11,266 nt of DNA from Candidatus Roizmanbacteria bacterium CG_4_10_14_0_8_um_filter_33_9 (GTDB taxonomy: Bacteria > Patescibacteriota > Microgenomatia > UBA1406 > GWC2-37-13), in contig PFLI01000019.1 of NCBI GenBank assembly GCA_002785065.1, positions 1 to 11,266 of the forward strand, given 5' to 3'. Shown here one piece after another: positions 1-5,966 of this stretch. The stretch's first letter is position 1; every line of letters begins with the position of its first letter. The notes beneath the pieces are model-generated. The model saw nothing but the letters and a program-made list of their open reading frames with translations. It had not been told where the DNA came from and made no database searches. Position numbers and translations under genes: made by a program.

Positions 1-74
1 GGCGGGGCGAGCGAGCAATCAAATGCTCCTCAATTTTCAAAATGTCTGAATTGGTCGGGACGGCGAGACTTGAA

Positions 75-116
75 CACGTGGAAACGTTTAAAACTCTTGT
101 ACGTTTCCAGTGTAAA
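75..116 (-). repeat. Insert 3 in outer tRNA (T arm), stem-loop with TTTACAC leader
   Basis: This is 42 nt between the 5' T stem and the T loop of the outer copy. On the minus strand it begins TTTACACTGG and forms a stem of TGGAAACGT with ACGTTTCCA. CAC and GTG extend that stem past one bulged base. The A/T-rich loop is ACAAGAGTTTTAA. Confidence 0.6.
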
Positions 117-142
117 CTCCGCGACCTTACGCTCCTTTGTAC

Positions 143-241
143 TTGAAAGTTGGGTCGGGACGGCGAGACTTGAACTCGCGACCTTACGCTCCCAAAGCGT
201 ACGTTCTAGCCATCTGAACTACGTCCCGACCCAACTTTCAA
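143..241. repeat. 20-bp perfect inverted repeat bracketing the inner tRNA
   Basis: TTGAAAGTTGGGTCGGGACG at 143-162 is the exact reverse complement of 222-241. The innermost 7 bp are the tRNA acceptor stem; the outer 13 bp extend the helix through leader and trailer. With one bulged base the pairing can be prolonged slightly further. In RNA this would place the RNase P cleavage point inside a continuous helix. Confidence 0.9.
155..228 (-). tRNA. tRNA-Pro (anticodon UGG), inner copy
   Basis: Read on the minus strand, a full 74-nt cloverleaf folds without mismatches. The acceptor is CGGGACG with CGTCCCG and the D stem is GTTC/GAAC. The anticodon stem is TACGC/GCGTA around the loop TTTGGGA, with anticodon TGG at plus positions 194-192. 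The T arm is GCGAG-TTCAAGT-CTCGC and the discriminator base is A. An exact CCA does not follow: the bases after the discriminator are CCCA, so CCA would have to be added enzymatically. The acceptor stem continues outward as perfect pairing for 13 more base pairs, including the discriminator base, which is unusual for a tRNA precursor. The whole gene lies within a second, interrupted tRNA-Pro sequence. Confidence 0.93.
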
Positions 242-262
242 TGTGTAAAGCGTTTATTCTGG

Positions 263-280
263 CACTGTTTACAGTGTAAA
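263..280 (-). repeat. Insert 1 in outer tRNA (D loop), stem-loop with TTTACAC leader
   Basis: This is 18 nt between outer-tRNA blocks 1 and 2, corresponding to the D loop. On the minus strand it reads TTTACACTGTAAACAGTG: a TTTA lead followed by the self-complementary CACTGT and ACAGTG. It shares TTTACACTG with insert 3. Confidence 0.6.
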
Positions 281-311
281 CCATCTGAACTACGTCCCGA
301 TAAAAACCACA

Positions 312-1595
312 TTATACCATCTCTGCGACTTGTTTACCAAGCCTTACAGCAAAATTGGTGCCTCTATCATACGGATATGTCATTTCTAAATTCGCAATAT
401 ATAAATTGTGCACAGGGGTTATTATTTCGGGTTTATTTTTAACAAACTCCTTATTAAAAATCGGTTGAGCATATAGCACTTTAAACAGGTGAGAATTTTG
501 AATTGAGAATTTAGCATTAAGAATTCTTAAGTATTGCAGGTATTTGCTTATTACTTCTTCTTTTGGGGCTCGCATTCTCCAATTGTTTTCTTCAACATAG
601 TTGGCAACATAAGAAATGTGATTGTTTCCATAATGTTTTTTATCAATAAAATTGGTGTGCTGAACAATACACATGATAGGTATGTTTTTATCACAAATGC
701 TCAACCAATATACCTTGTTAAGAATGGGGGTATTTGTTTCTAAAATTAAATTAACTGCAGATAAATAAATAATTTTTTTTAGTCTTTCAATGTAGCCACG
801 ATCAAAAAGGCTCTCCCCTATTTTAACTAAAATCGGTGTTGGAAGTGTAGAAATAACTACATCAAATTCTTTTTTTTGAAATCTATTAGAAATGGCTCCA
901 ACCTCAGAATAATAAATTGTAAATGTTCCCCTGTGTTTATCTATTCGTGTAACAGAACAATTGTTTTTTATATCAGCGCCTCGTGAAATAGTTTGTTTAA
1001 CAATATGGTTTATAAAGTTTTGAAATCCCCCAGTGGGATAACCTAAGTTTTTACTCCTTTTTTTAATACGGGCCCAAATAAATGAGGCAACAATTTTTTC
1101 CGCATATTTACCGAACTTTTTCCGAAAAAGCTCTTCCCACAAGATAATCCAAGCTTGATCTCCCATTGTCTCTTTAAGAAATTTAGATGCCGTTTTCTTT
1201 TCGTAATATGAAAAAAAGGGGCTTATTTTTAAAAAAGCTATTACGATACCCGCTCTCAGTTTCTCAGGAACACTTAACAACGGAAAATTCAATAAATCTT
1301 GCGGTGTATCTACGGGAAATGTGCGGGAATTATAGAGAGAAGACGTTTGAGGCGAGGTAAAAAAGAATTCATCAAATCCAATTTTTTTGGAAAATTGTAA
1401 AATATCATTATCATTTGAAAAAATATGGTGATATGTCCGCTCTAAATGCCAATTCCAATTGTTTGTCAAAAACCCGGAGGCCAACCCCCCACACAAATTC
1501 TCTCTCTCAAAAATTGTTACCTCGTGACCTTTTTGTGTAAGATAAAACGCAGATGTTAATCCTGTTATTCCTCCTCCAATAATTGCAATTTTCAT
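312..1595 (-). CDS. FAD-dependent oxidoreductase (protoporphyrinogen oxidase-like / amine oxidase family)
   Basis: A 427-residue predicted cytosolic flavoenzyme. The N-terminus is a classic Rossmann FAD-binding fold: a hydrophobic strand into GGGITG (residues 7-12), then Glu30 at the end of the second strand for the FAD ribose, and GGLAS (36-40). The C-terminus has the second FAD-contacting segment typical of the family (LYIANLEMTYPYDRGTN, about 398-414). Overall this is HemY / UDP-galactopyranose-mutase-like architecture. The substrate cannot be read from sequence. Haem synthesis is unlikely in a genome of this type, so a sugar, polyprenyl or amine substrate is possible. The ATG lacks a clear Shine-Dalgarno sequence. 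It is the last protein gene of the comF/AI-2E cluster, 54 nt after the transporter. Family call firm, function open. Confidence 0.82.
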   Translation of the reverse strand: MKIAIIGGGITGLTSAFYLTQKGHEVTIFERENLCGGLASGFLTNNWNWHLERTYHHIFSNDNDILQFSKKIGFDEFFFTSPQTSSLYNSRTFPVDTPQDLLNFPLLSVPEKLRAGIVIAFLKISPFFSYYEKKTASKFLKETMGDQAWIILWEELFRKKFGKYAEKIVASFIWARIKKRSKNLGYPTGGFQNFINHIVKQTISRGADIKNNCSVTRIDKHRGTFTIYYSEVGAISNRFQKKEFDVVISTLPTPILVKIGESLFDRGYIERLKKIIYLSAVNLILETNTPILNKVYWLSICDKNIPIMCIVQHTNFIDKKHYGNNHISYVANYVEENNWRMRAPKEEVISKYLQYLRILNAKFSIQNSHLFKVLYAQPIFNKEFVKNKPEIITPVHNLYIANLEMTYPYDRGTNFAVRLGKQVAEMV

Positions 1596-1603
1596 AAATT
1601 TAA

Positions 1604-1627
1604 CGCATTTTTACCGCATTATTACCG
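1604..1627. repeat. Two 11-bp tandem repeats upstream of the FAD oxidoreductase gene
   Basis: CGCATTTTTAC (1604-1614) is followed directly by CGCATTATTAC (1615-1625) and then CG. The units differ at one base. They lie 9 bases upstream of the oxidoreductase start codon. The period is about one helical turn, so a regulator site is conceivable, but two units are weak evidence. Confidence 0.5.
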
Positions 1628-1649
1628 ATTGTACTGTTGAATGAATCCA

Positions 1650-2633
1650 CTAATTGTTATTTGCGACCTCTGAGACAATAGATTCAAAAAATAAGGTAAG
1701 AGGTATTGCGAGTAAAATGCCCAAAATACCCCCTACGCGGCCACCAACGATAAGGGCAATAAGGGTAACGATTGGGTTTATACCCACAGCCTTCCTCATA
1801 ATGTAGGGAACAATAAGATTGTTTTCTAACTGCTGAACAATAAAATATAATGCTATCGTTGAAAAACCCAAAAAGTATGACTGAGTTATTGCGATGAAAA
1901 AAGCAGGAATGGTCGATAAAACAGGTCCTAAATTAGGAATAACCTCCAGAAGCCCCGCAATAATGGCAAGGGGGAGAGCGTACCTAACTCCAATAAGATT
2001 GAGTCCAACAAACGTCATGCAGCCAATTACCGTCATTAAAAGTAACTCTCCCCACAACCACGCACTCATTCTTTTCTCGATGCGATCAAAAAGCGTTACC
2101 ACTCTTCTTGTTTTTGTCTCGTTAAAAAAACGTATGACAATTTTTTCTACTACGTCCTTTTCTGCGGTGAAATAAAAACTAAAGAAAACAGTGCCAACAA
2201 GAAACATTGCGTTTGATACTATGCTCTTTATTATAGTAAGCGCTTGATTTGTTACCCCAGGAATATATTGGGTTAAAGACTGAAGATTAAGAAGTGAAAG
2301 AATGGGAGAGTTGATGTGACGGAACATTAACGGGGCATATTTGACAAACAACGACACCTCTTGAGAGAGGGGGGGAATGATCCATGAAAGAAGAAATCCA
2401 AAAAAAACAAAGAGAAAAACAAAAACTAAAAAGGTGGTTAATTTTCTAGGTATTCCTTTTTTTTCAAAATAGGCGACAGGTGGTTTTACAGCGCTCATTA
2501 TTATAAAAGCAATAAAAAGGGAAAACAAAAGGTCTCGAACCACCCAAAAAAGAAACAATAGTAAAATAAAAAAAACAGTGAAAATTATTGTTTTTGCCGA
2601 CACCTCAACCCTATAAAGTTTATTTCTTTCCAT
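1650..2633 (-). CDS. AI-2E family transporter (PerM/YdiK-like membrane protein)
   Basis: A 327-residue polytopic inner-membrane protein of the AI-2E / UPF0118 family. Hydrophobic segments lie at about 14-48 (two closely spaced), 64-88, 138-156, 193-215, 218-266 and 288-318. Family landmarks are visible: a soluble stretch after the third segment, LLEVIPNLGPVLS (228-240), QQLENNLIVPYI (267-278) and the Gly-rich C-terminal GGRVGGILGILLAIPL (297-312). Members have been linked to autoinducer-2 or other small-molecule export and to Na+(Li+)/H+ antiport; which applies here cannot be told. The length is close to, slightly below, the usual 340-370. The gene follows comF with a 23-nt gap and is followed by the FAD enzyme, so co-transcription is likely. 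The start is an ATG with only a weak purine stretch (AAGAAG) before it. Confidence 0.9.
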   Translation of the reverse strand: MERNKLYRVEVSAKTIIFTVFFILLLFLFWVVRDLLFSLFIAFIIMSAVKPPVAYFEKKGIPRKLTTFLVFVFLFVFFGFLLSWIIPPLSQEVSLFVKYAPLMFRHINSPILSLLNLQSLTQYIPGVTNQALTIIKSIVSNAMFLVGTVFFSFYFTAEKDVVEKIVIRFFNETKTRRVVTLFDRIEKRMSAWLWGELLLMTVIGCMTFVGLNLIGVRYALPLAIIAGLLEVIPNLGPVLSTIPAFFIAITQSYFLGFSTIALYFIVQQLENNLIVPYIMRKAVGINPIVTLIALIVGGRVGGILGILLAIPLTLFFESIVSEVANNN

Positions 2634-2656
2634 TCTTCTTTATCATATCAACTAAG

Positions 2657-3355
2657 CTAGCCCTTCGCAAGCGAAAAAGCAAATACCCGAGCGACACCTT
2701 TTTTTTTCAAAACACGAGCAAGTTCTTTTATAGTGCTTCCCGTTGTTATTACGTCGTCAACAAGAATAAGCGAGTGGGGGATTGATCTGGTAAATAAATT
2801 AGGCTCAAAAGCACCTTTTATATTATATAATCTTTCTTGGGGGTGGGACAACTCCGCTTGTGGCCTTGTATTTTTTTTTCTTTTTACTACCCCCACTATC
2901 TTTATGTCAAAAAAACAGGAAAGATATCTACTTATAATGTCAGATTGATTAAATCCTCTATTTTTTTCTTTTTGGGGATGAAGAGGAACTGGCTGAAGAC
3001 ATACCTTGCCAAAGTTTTTTTTATAAAAACTCAGGGGCATAATAGCTTCTTTTAATAAAACGGGTAAAATCTCTCTTGTAGAATCTGTTATTAAGGAATA
3101 TTTAATTTTTTTAATTATTTTTTTAAGACCACTGTTGTAATAGTAAAGCGAAACGCACCCGTCGATTCCCCAAGGTTTTTGACAATGGGAGTGCGTTTGC
3201 CCAAAGGGGCTTTTTTTTTGACAATAAAAACATCGCTGGTCCGCCAATACAAGACCGGCCTCACATCCCAAACATAAATATGAACCTATAGATCCACACC
3301 CAAAACAAAAGCGGGGAAATAACAGGTCTTCAACGATCATATTGTATGGTATCAT
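2657..3355 (-). CDS. comF: ComF family phosphoribosyltransferase-like protein
   Basis: A 232-residue ComF/ComFC-type protein. An N-terminal zinc-ribbon-like cluster has Cys pairs at 17/20, 28/31 and 42/45. The PRTase domain follows, with RGFNQ (about 133-137), the TRPQAELS...RLYNIKGAF block typical of ComF, and the PRPP loop LVDDVITTG (198-206). ComF proteins act in DNA uptake during natural transformation, by assisting the ComFA helicase and single-strand import. In small genomes it could therefore serve nucleic-acid acquisition. No comEC or comFA is in this window. The first ATG is chosen; Met6 is a possible alternative. It is divergent from dnaA, sharing a 73-bp intergenic region, and is probably the first gene of the comF / AI-2E / FAD cluster. 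Confidence 0.9.
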   Translation of the reverse strand: MIPYNMIVEDLLFPRFCFGCGSIGSYLCLGCEAGLVLADQRCFYCQKKSPFGQTHSHCQKPWGIDGCVSLYYYNSGLKKIIKKIKYSLITDSTREILPVLLKEAIMPLSFYKKNFGKVCLQPVPLHPQKEKNRGFNQSDIISRYLSCFFDIKIVGVVKRKKNTRPQAELSHPQERLYNIKGAFEPNLFTRSIPHSLILVDDVITTGSTIKELARVLKKKGVARVFAFSLAKG

Positions 3356-3363
3356 TTTTCCAC

Positions 3364-3392
3364 TTGAAAATTAATGTTTAAATGTTTATTAT
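3364..3392 (+). promoter_or_regulatory. dnaA promoter
   Basis: A -35 box TTGAAA (3364-3369), a 17-bp spacer and a -10 box TATTAT (3387-3392) match the sigma-70 consensus well. Transcription would start near 3399, inside the first DnaA box, which suggests autorepression by DnaA. Prediction from sequence only. Confidence 0.65.
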
Positions 3393-3393
3393 T

Positions 3394-3402
3394 TGTGGAT
3401 AA
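3394..3402 (-). promoter_or_regulatory. DnaA box 1 (perfect consensus)
   Basis: TGTGGATAA, i.e. TTATCCACA on the minus strand, is the high-affinity DnaA box. It overlies the predicted dnaA transcription start. Confidence 0.88.
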
Positions 3403-3403
3403 G

Positions 3404-3412
3404 TTATACACA
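3404..3412 (+). promoter_or_regulatory. DnaA box 2 (matches TTATNCACA)
   Basis: TTATACACA lies one base from box 1 and in the opposite orientation, giving a back-to-back pair. A near-match, TTAGCCACA (3421-3429, one mismatch), runs into the dnaA start codon and may be a weak third site. Confidence 0.82.
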
Positions 3413-3428
3413 TTAGTTAATTAGCCAC

Positions 3429-4754
3429 ATGTTGCATTCTGTTTGGAACGAGTTTTTAGAATACTTTAAAAAAAATAGCGGGGAAACTCCAGTTGTGTTT
3501 GATTTGCTTCGACTAACAGAGCTTGAAAACCTTACCGAAACAGAAATTGGGGTTTTATGTTCAGACAATGGCGCCAAGTTTTATTTAGAAAGAAAAAGAG
3601 ACGATGTCGAAAAAATTATCTCTTCTTACTTCAAAAAAAAACTTACAGTTAAAATTGTCGTTAAGCAAAAACAAAGAAAAAAAGAAACGCCACTATTGTC
3701 TTTTCAACCAACACAGGAAGACGTTTTTGCACGGGCAGGTCTTTATCCAAAATACCGCTTCGAAAATTTTGCAGTATCACAGACAAACAACGTTGCCTTT
3801 GCAGCGGCCCAAGCTGTTTCTCAAAATCCCGGACGCTCATACAACCCCCTCTTTCTCTATGGAGGGGTTGGGGTAGGAAAAACCCATCTTGCTCAATCTG
3901 TCGCAAGACTTATGCTCGAAAAGGGTAGGGATAAAAAAGTTCTTTTTTGTCCAGGAGACAGATTTACAAATGAATTAATCGAATCAATCCAAGATAAAAG
4001 CACGATACGATTTCGAAAAAAATATCGATACCTAGATATGTTTATTGTTGATGACATCCAGTTTATCGCCGGAAAACAAACGGTTCAAGAGGAGTTTTTT
4101 CACACCTTTAACTCGATGGTCGCTGCAGGAAGCCAGGTTATCCTTACCTCTGATCGACACCCAAGTAGTATAAAAAATCTTGAAGATCGATTAAGGTCTC
4201 GTTTTTCGGGAGGGCTCATTGTTGATATTCAACCACCCGATTTTGAACTTCGAACCGCCATACTTCTCATAAAGGCAAAAGAAAAAAATATTGAAATTGA
4301 TATGGAGGCGGCAAAAATCATATCTGAACAAATAGCAGACTCAAGAGCGCTAGAGGGCACTCTTTTATCAATATATGCAAAAACGCTCGGTCTAAAAGAA
4401 CGCATTGACATTGAAGCTGTTGAGCTTTTTTTTCAGGACTCGTCGGAGAAAAAAAATAAGAAAATAACACCTCAAGATGTTATCCGCGCAACCTGCTCTC
4501 TTTATAACGTCCGATCTTCACATATTAAGAGCCCCTCTCGTTCAAACAACGTTGCTCTCCCTCGTCAAATAATAATGTATATATTAAGAAAAGAGCTTAA
4601 GATTAACCTGGAGCAAATAGCTCATATGTTAAAAAGAAAAGACCACACAACGGTAATGCATGGTTGTGAAAAAATATCCAACATGATGATAAAAAATCAA
4701 TCGTTTAAAACGGAGGTTGATAGAATAATCAATTCGTTAGCTTCATCGACATAG
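3429..4754 (+). CDS. dnaA: Chromosomal replication initiator protein DnaA
   Basis: A 441-residue DnaA with all expected domains. Domain I (about 1-78) is the DnaB/DnaA-contact domain, followed by a short charged linker. The AAA+ domain III runs from about 105 to 335. It has the YRFENF entry motif, Walker A GGVGVGKTH (145-153), Walker B FIVDDIQF (205-212), sensor I around ILTSD (238-242), the arginine-finger region RLRSRF (254-259) and sensor II RALEG (306-310). Domain IV (about 345-441) carries the helix-turn-helix and the DnaA signature AHMLKRKDHTTVMHG (398-412). The protein binds DnaA boxes and the DnaA-trio seen either side of the gene and melts the origin. There is no Shine-Dalgarno before the ATG. 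The short domain II is normal for compact genomes. Confidence 0.98.
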   Translation: MLHSVWNEFLEYFKKNSGETPVVFDLLRLTELENLTETEIGVLCSDNGAKFYLERKRDDVEKIISSYFKKKLTVKIVVKQKQRKKETPLLSFQPTQEDVFARAGLYPKYRFENFAVSQTNNVAFAAAQAVSQNPGRSYNPLFLYGGVGVGKTHLAQSVARLMLEKGRDKKVLFCPGDRFTNELIESIQDKSTIRFRKKYRYLDMFIVDDIQFIAGKQTVQEEFFHTFNSMVAAGSQVILTSDRHPSSIKNLEDRLRSRFSGGLIVDIQPPDFELRTAILLIKAKEKNIEIDMEAAKIISEQIADSRALEGTLLSIYAKTLGLKERIDIEAVELFFQDSSEKKNKKITPQDVIRATCSLYNVRSSHIKSPSRSNNVALPRQIIMYILRKELKINLEQIAHMLKRKDHTTVMHGCEKISNMMIKNQSFKTEVDRIINSLASST

Positions 4755-4798
4755 GATACACACGATATAAACAGTGATTTTATCAATTTTGGATGGTG

Positions 4799-4827
4799 TT
4801 GAAAATATAAAACCAATCCTATACACT
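4799..4827 (+). promoter_or_regulatory. Possible dnaN promoter
   Basis: TTGAAA (4799-4804), a 17-bp spacer and TACACT (4822-4827, 4/6 to consensus) lie upstream of dnaN. The -10 box touches the origin DnaA box, so DnaA binding would compete with RNA polymerase. The -10 match is weak, and dnaN may simply be co-transcribed with dnaA. Confidence 0.33.
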
Positions 4828-4835
4828 TATACACA
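4827..4835 (+). promoter_or_regulatory. DnaA box 3, adjacent to the DnaA-trio
   Basis: TTATACACA is identical to box 2 upstream of dnaA. It lies four bases before the trinucleotide array and so is positioned to load DnaA onto the single strand. Confidence 0.85.
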
Positions 4836-4839
4836 CTTA

Positions 4840-4857
4840 CTACTACTACTATTATTA
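4840..4857 (-). promoter_or_regulatory. DnaA-trio element
   Basis: The plus strand reads CTA four times and then TTA twice. The minus strand therefore presents 3'-GAT four times and 3'-AAT twice, the DnaA-trio pattern that guides DnaA filament assembly on single-stranded DNA. The spacing and direction from DnaA box 3 fit unwinding toward dnaN. Confidence 0.82.
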
Positions 4858-4868
4858 ATATACTAAAT

Positions 4869-5966
4869 ATGAAAATATCAATTAAAAAAAGCTTGTTTTT
4901 AGAAAAAATTACTATCGCAACAAGATTTACTTCTCACAAAATCGGAACACCTCAAGCGCTTCAGGGAATATATATAAAATGTGAAAGAGAAAAAATGGAC
5001 ATATATTCAACCAACCTCTCCTATTATTACCACACATCTCTGCCAATTAATACTACAGGAACCGCCTCGATCCTTATTGAACCAAAAAAACTTTCAGAGT
5101 TTCTAAATCTTTTAGAGCAAGAAGAGCTCTCTATTGACATAGAAGAAAAGCAAATTGTTGTTATTCAGGGGAAAACAAGAGGAGCGTTTTCTCTTTTCCA
5201 AGCCAGTGATTTTCCACTTCCTCCGAAGATAGATCAAAAAGAAAGCAAGGTTGAAGCGGAACTTTTTAAAAAAAACCTACCGCTTGTTTTATTTTCTTCA
5301 TCAAAAGATGACTCCAGACCCGTTCTAAGCGGTGTTAACTTTATTAAATCCGACGAAGGATTACTCGTGGTTTCAACGGATGGATTTAGACTTTCTCTAT
5401 TGAGGTTAGATAGTAAAGAACCTATTAAAAACATGTTGATTCCCGCAGAGTTTCTTTACGAGGTATCCCACTATGTACAGGGGGAGATGGCCGTTGGCTT
5501 TACATTTTCTGAGGAAGAGAAAATCATCCTTTTTTCCGTTGGAGAAAATCAATTTTACTCACGTTTAATAGACGGTGAATTCCCCCCCTTTGAAAAAGTA
5601 ATTCCTACAGAAGCTAGAACCACGGTTGATGTTGAAGCACAGGAATTACTAAGAAGCATTAAGCTTATTGCGGTTTTTGCCCGAGATCAATCAAACATTA
5701 TTATGTGCAATTTTAAAAAAGACGGTCTTTGGATAAGTCCGAAACTAACCACAGGGAACGAAAACAGTACTCAGATCGATATAGACATTAATGGCGAGGA
5801 GCAGAGAGTGGCCTTTAATTATAAATTTTTACTTGATTTTCTCAACATAATTAAAGAAGAAAAAATTCGTATTGAAATTCTTCGTCCAGATGCTCCGGTT
5901 GTATTTAAAATTATTAAAAACGAAGCCTTTACACACATCATAATGCCCGTTAGGATTCAAGAGTGA
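4869..5966 (+). CDS. dnaN: DNA polymerase III beta subunit (sliding clamp)
   Basis: A 365-residue sliding clamp, matching the usual bacterial length of about 365-380, with three repeated clamp domains (about 1-118, 125-240, 242-365). Typical landmarks are an N-terminal MKISIKK strand, the domain-2 segment SRPVLSGVNF (about 154-163) followed by STDGFRLSL, GEFPPFEKVIP (about 236-246), and the C-terminal MPVRIQE, which corresponds to the conserved MPMRL-type tail. It encircles DNA and tethers the replicative polymerase. No Shine-Dalgarno precedes the ATG; the origin A/T tract runs directly into the gene. Its TGA stop abuts the stop of the convergent recombinase gene with zero spacing. Confidence 0.97.
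   Translation: MKISIKKSLFLEKITIATRFTSHKIGTPQALQGIYIKCEREKMDIYSTNLSYYYHTSLPINTTGTASILIEPKKLSEFLNLLEQEELSIDIEEKQIVVIQGKTRGAFSLFQASDFPLPPKIDQKESKVEAELFKKNLPLVLFSSSKDDSRPVLSGVNFIKSDEGLLVVSTDGFRLSLLRLDSKEPIKNMLIPAEFLYEVSHYVQGEMAVGFTFSEEEKIILFSVGENQFYSRLIDGEFPPFEKVIPTEARTTVDVEAQELLRSIKLIAVFARDQSNIIMCNFKKDGLWISPKLTTGNENSTQIDIDINGEEQRVAFNYKFLLDFLNIIKEEKIRIEILRPDAPVVFKIIKNEAFTHIIMPVRIQE

Larger units (their letters stand above)
136..246 (-). repeat. Insert 2 in outer tRNA (anticodon loop), carries the inner tRNA
   Basis: About 111 nt separate the TTT of the outer anticodon loop from the GGA that resumes it. Including that TTT, the insert starts TTTACACATTG on the minus strand, like the other two. It is a long hairpin whose stem is the inverted repeat and whose head is the complete tRNA-Pro. 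The exact left boundary is ambiguous because TTT belongs to both the anticodon loop and the shared leader. Confidence 0.55.
55..299 (-). pseudogene. Interrupted outer tRNA-Pro copy, split by three inserts
   Basis: On the minus strand four blocks occur in tRNA order: 299-281 (acceptor 5' side and D stem, 19/19 identical to the inner tRNA), 262-247 (rest of D arm, 5' anticodon stem, 12/16 identical), 135-117 (3' anticodon stem, variable loop, T stem; one G lost and one G gained) and 74-55 (T loop, acceptor, discriminator, 20/20 identical). Joined, they give 74 nt, the same length as the inner tRNA. CCA is encoded directly after it (plus 54-52), unlike in the inner copy. The joined form would have an A-A mismatch at the base of the anticodon stem, a six-base anticodon loop lacking one G, and a bulged G in the T stem. 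I infer a decayed or invaded tRNA gene. Multi-intron processing cannot be excluded, nor can an assembly artefact. Confidence 0.6.
4755..4868. other. oriC: Chromosomal origin, dnaA-dnaN intergenic unwinding region (oriC)
   Basis: This 114-bp AT-rich gap contains a perfect DnaA box (4827-4835), weaker relatives at 4754-4762 and 4820-4828, and a DnaA-trio array followed by pure A/T up to dnaN. With the DnaA boxes upstream of dnaA it forms a bipartite origin like that described in Bacillus subtilis, with melting expected at the dnaN side. The placement of the origin is inferred from these signals and from gene content, not from a skew calculation. Confidence 0.82.

Noticed and set aside
1..50. 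Hairpin GAGCA/TGCTC at 13-28 as a possible terminator of the tRNA locus
   Set aside because: The stem is only 5 bp and no T tract follows on either strand.
70..279. A plus-strand open frame of 69 codons over the left-end region
   Set aside because: It lies entirely across the tRNA locus and its peptide is the translation of antisense tRNA sequence (GTARLELATLRSQ-like), a common spurious prediction.
534..743. Plus-strand frame inside the FAD oxidoreductase gene
   Set aside because: It is antisense to a gene with clear family motifs and has a Phe/Ile-rich shadow composition.
4754..4762. GGATACACA as a further DnaA box
   Set aside because: Two mismatches at the start of the consensus; noted only as a possible weak site within the origin.
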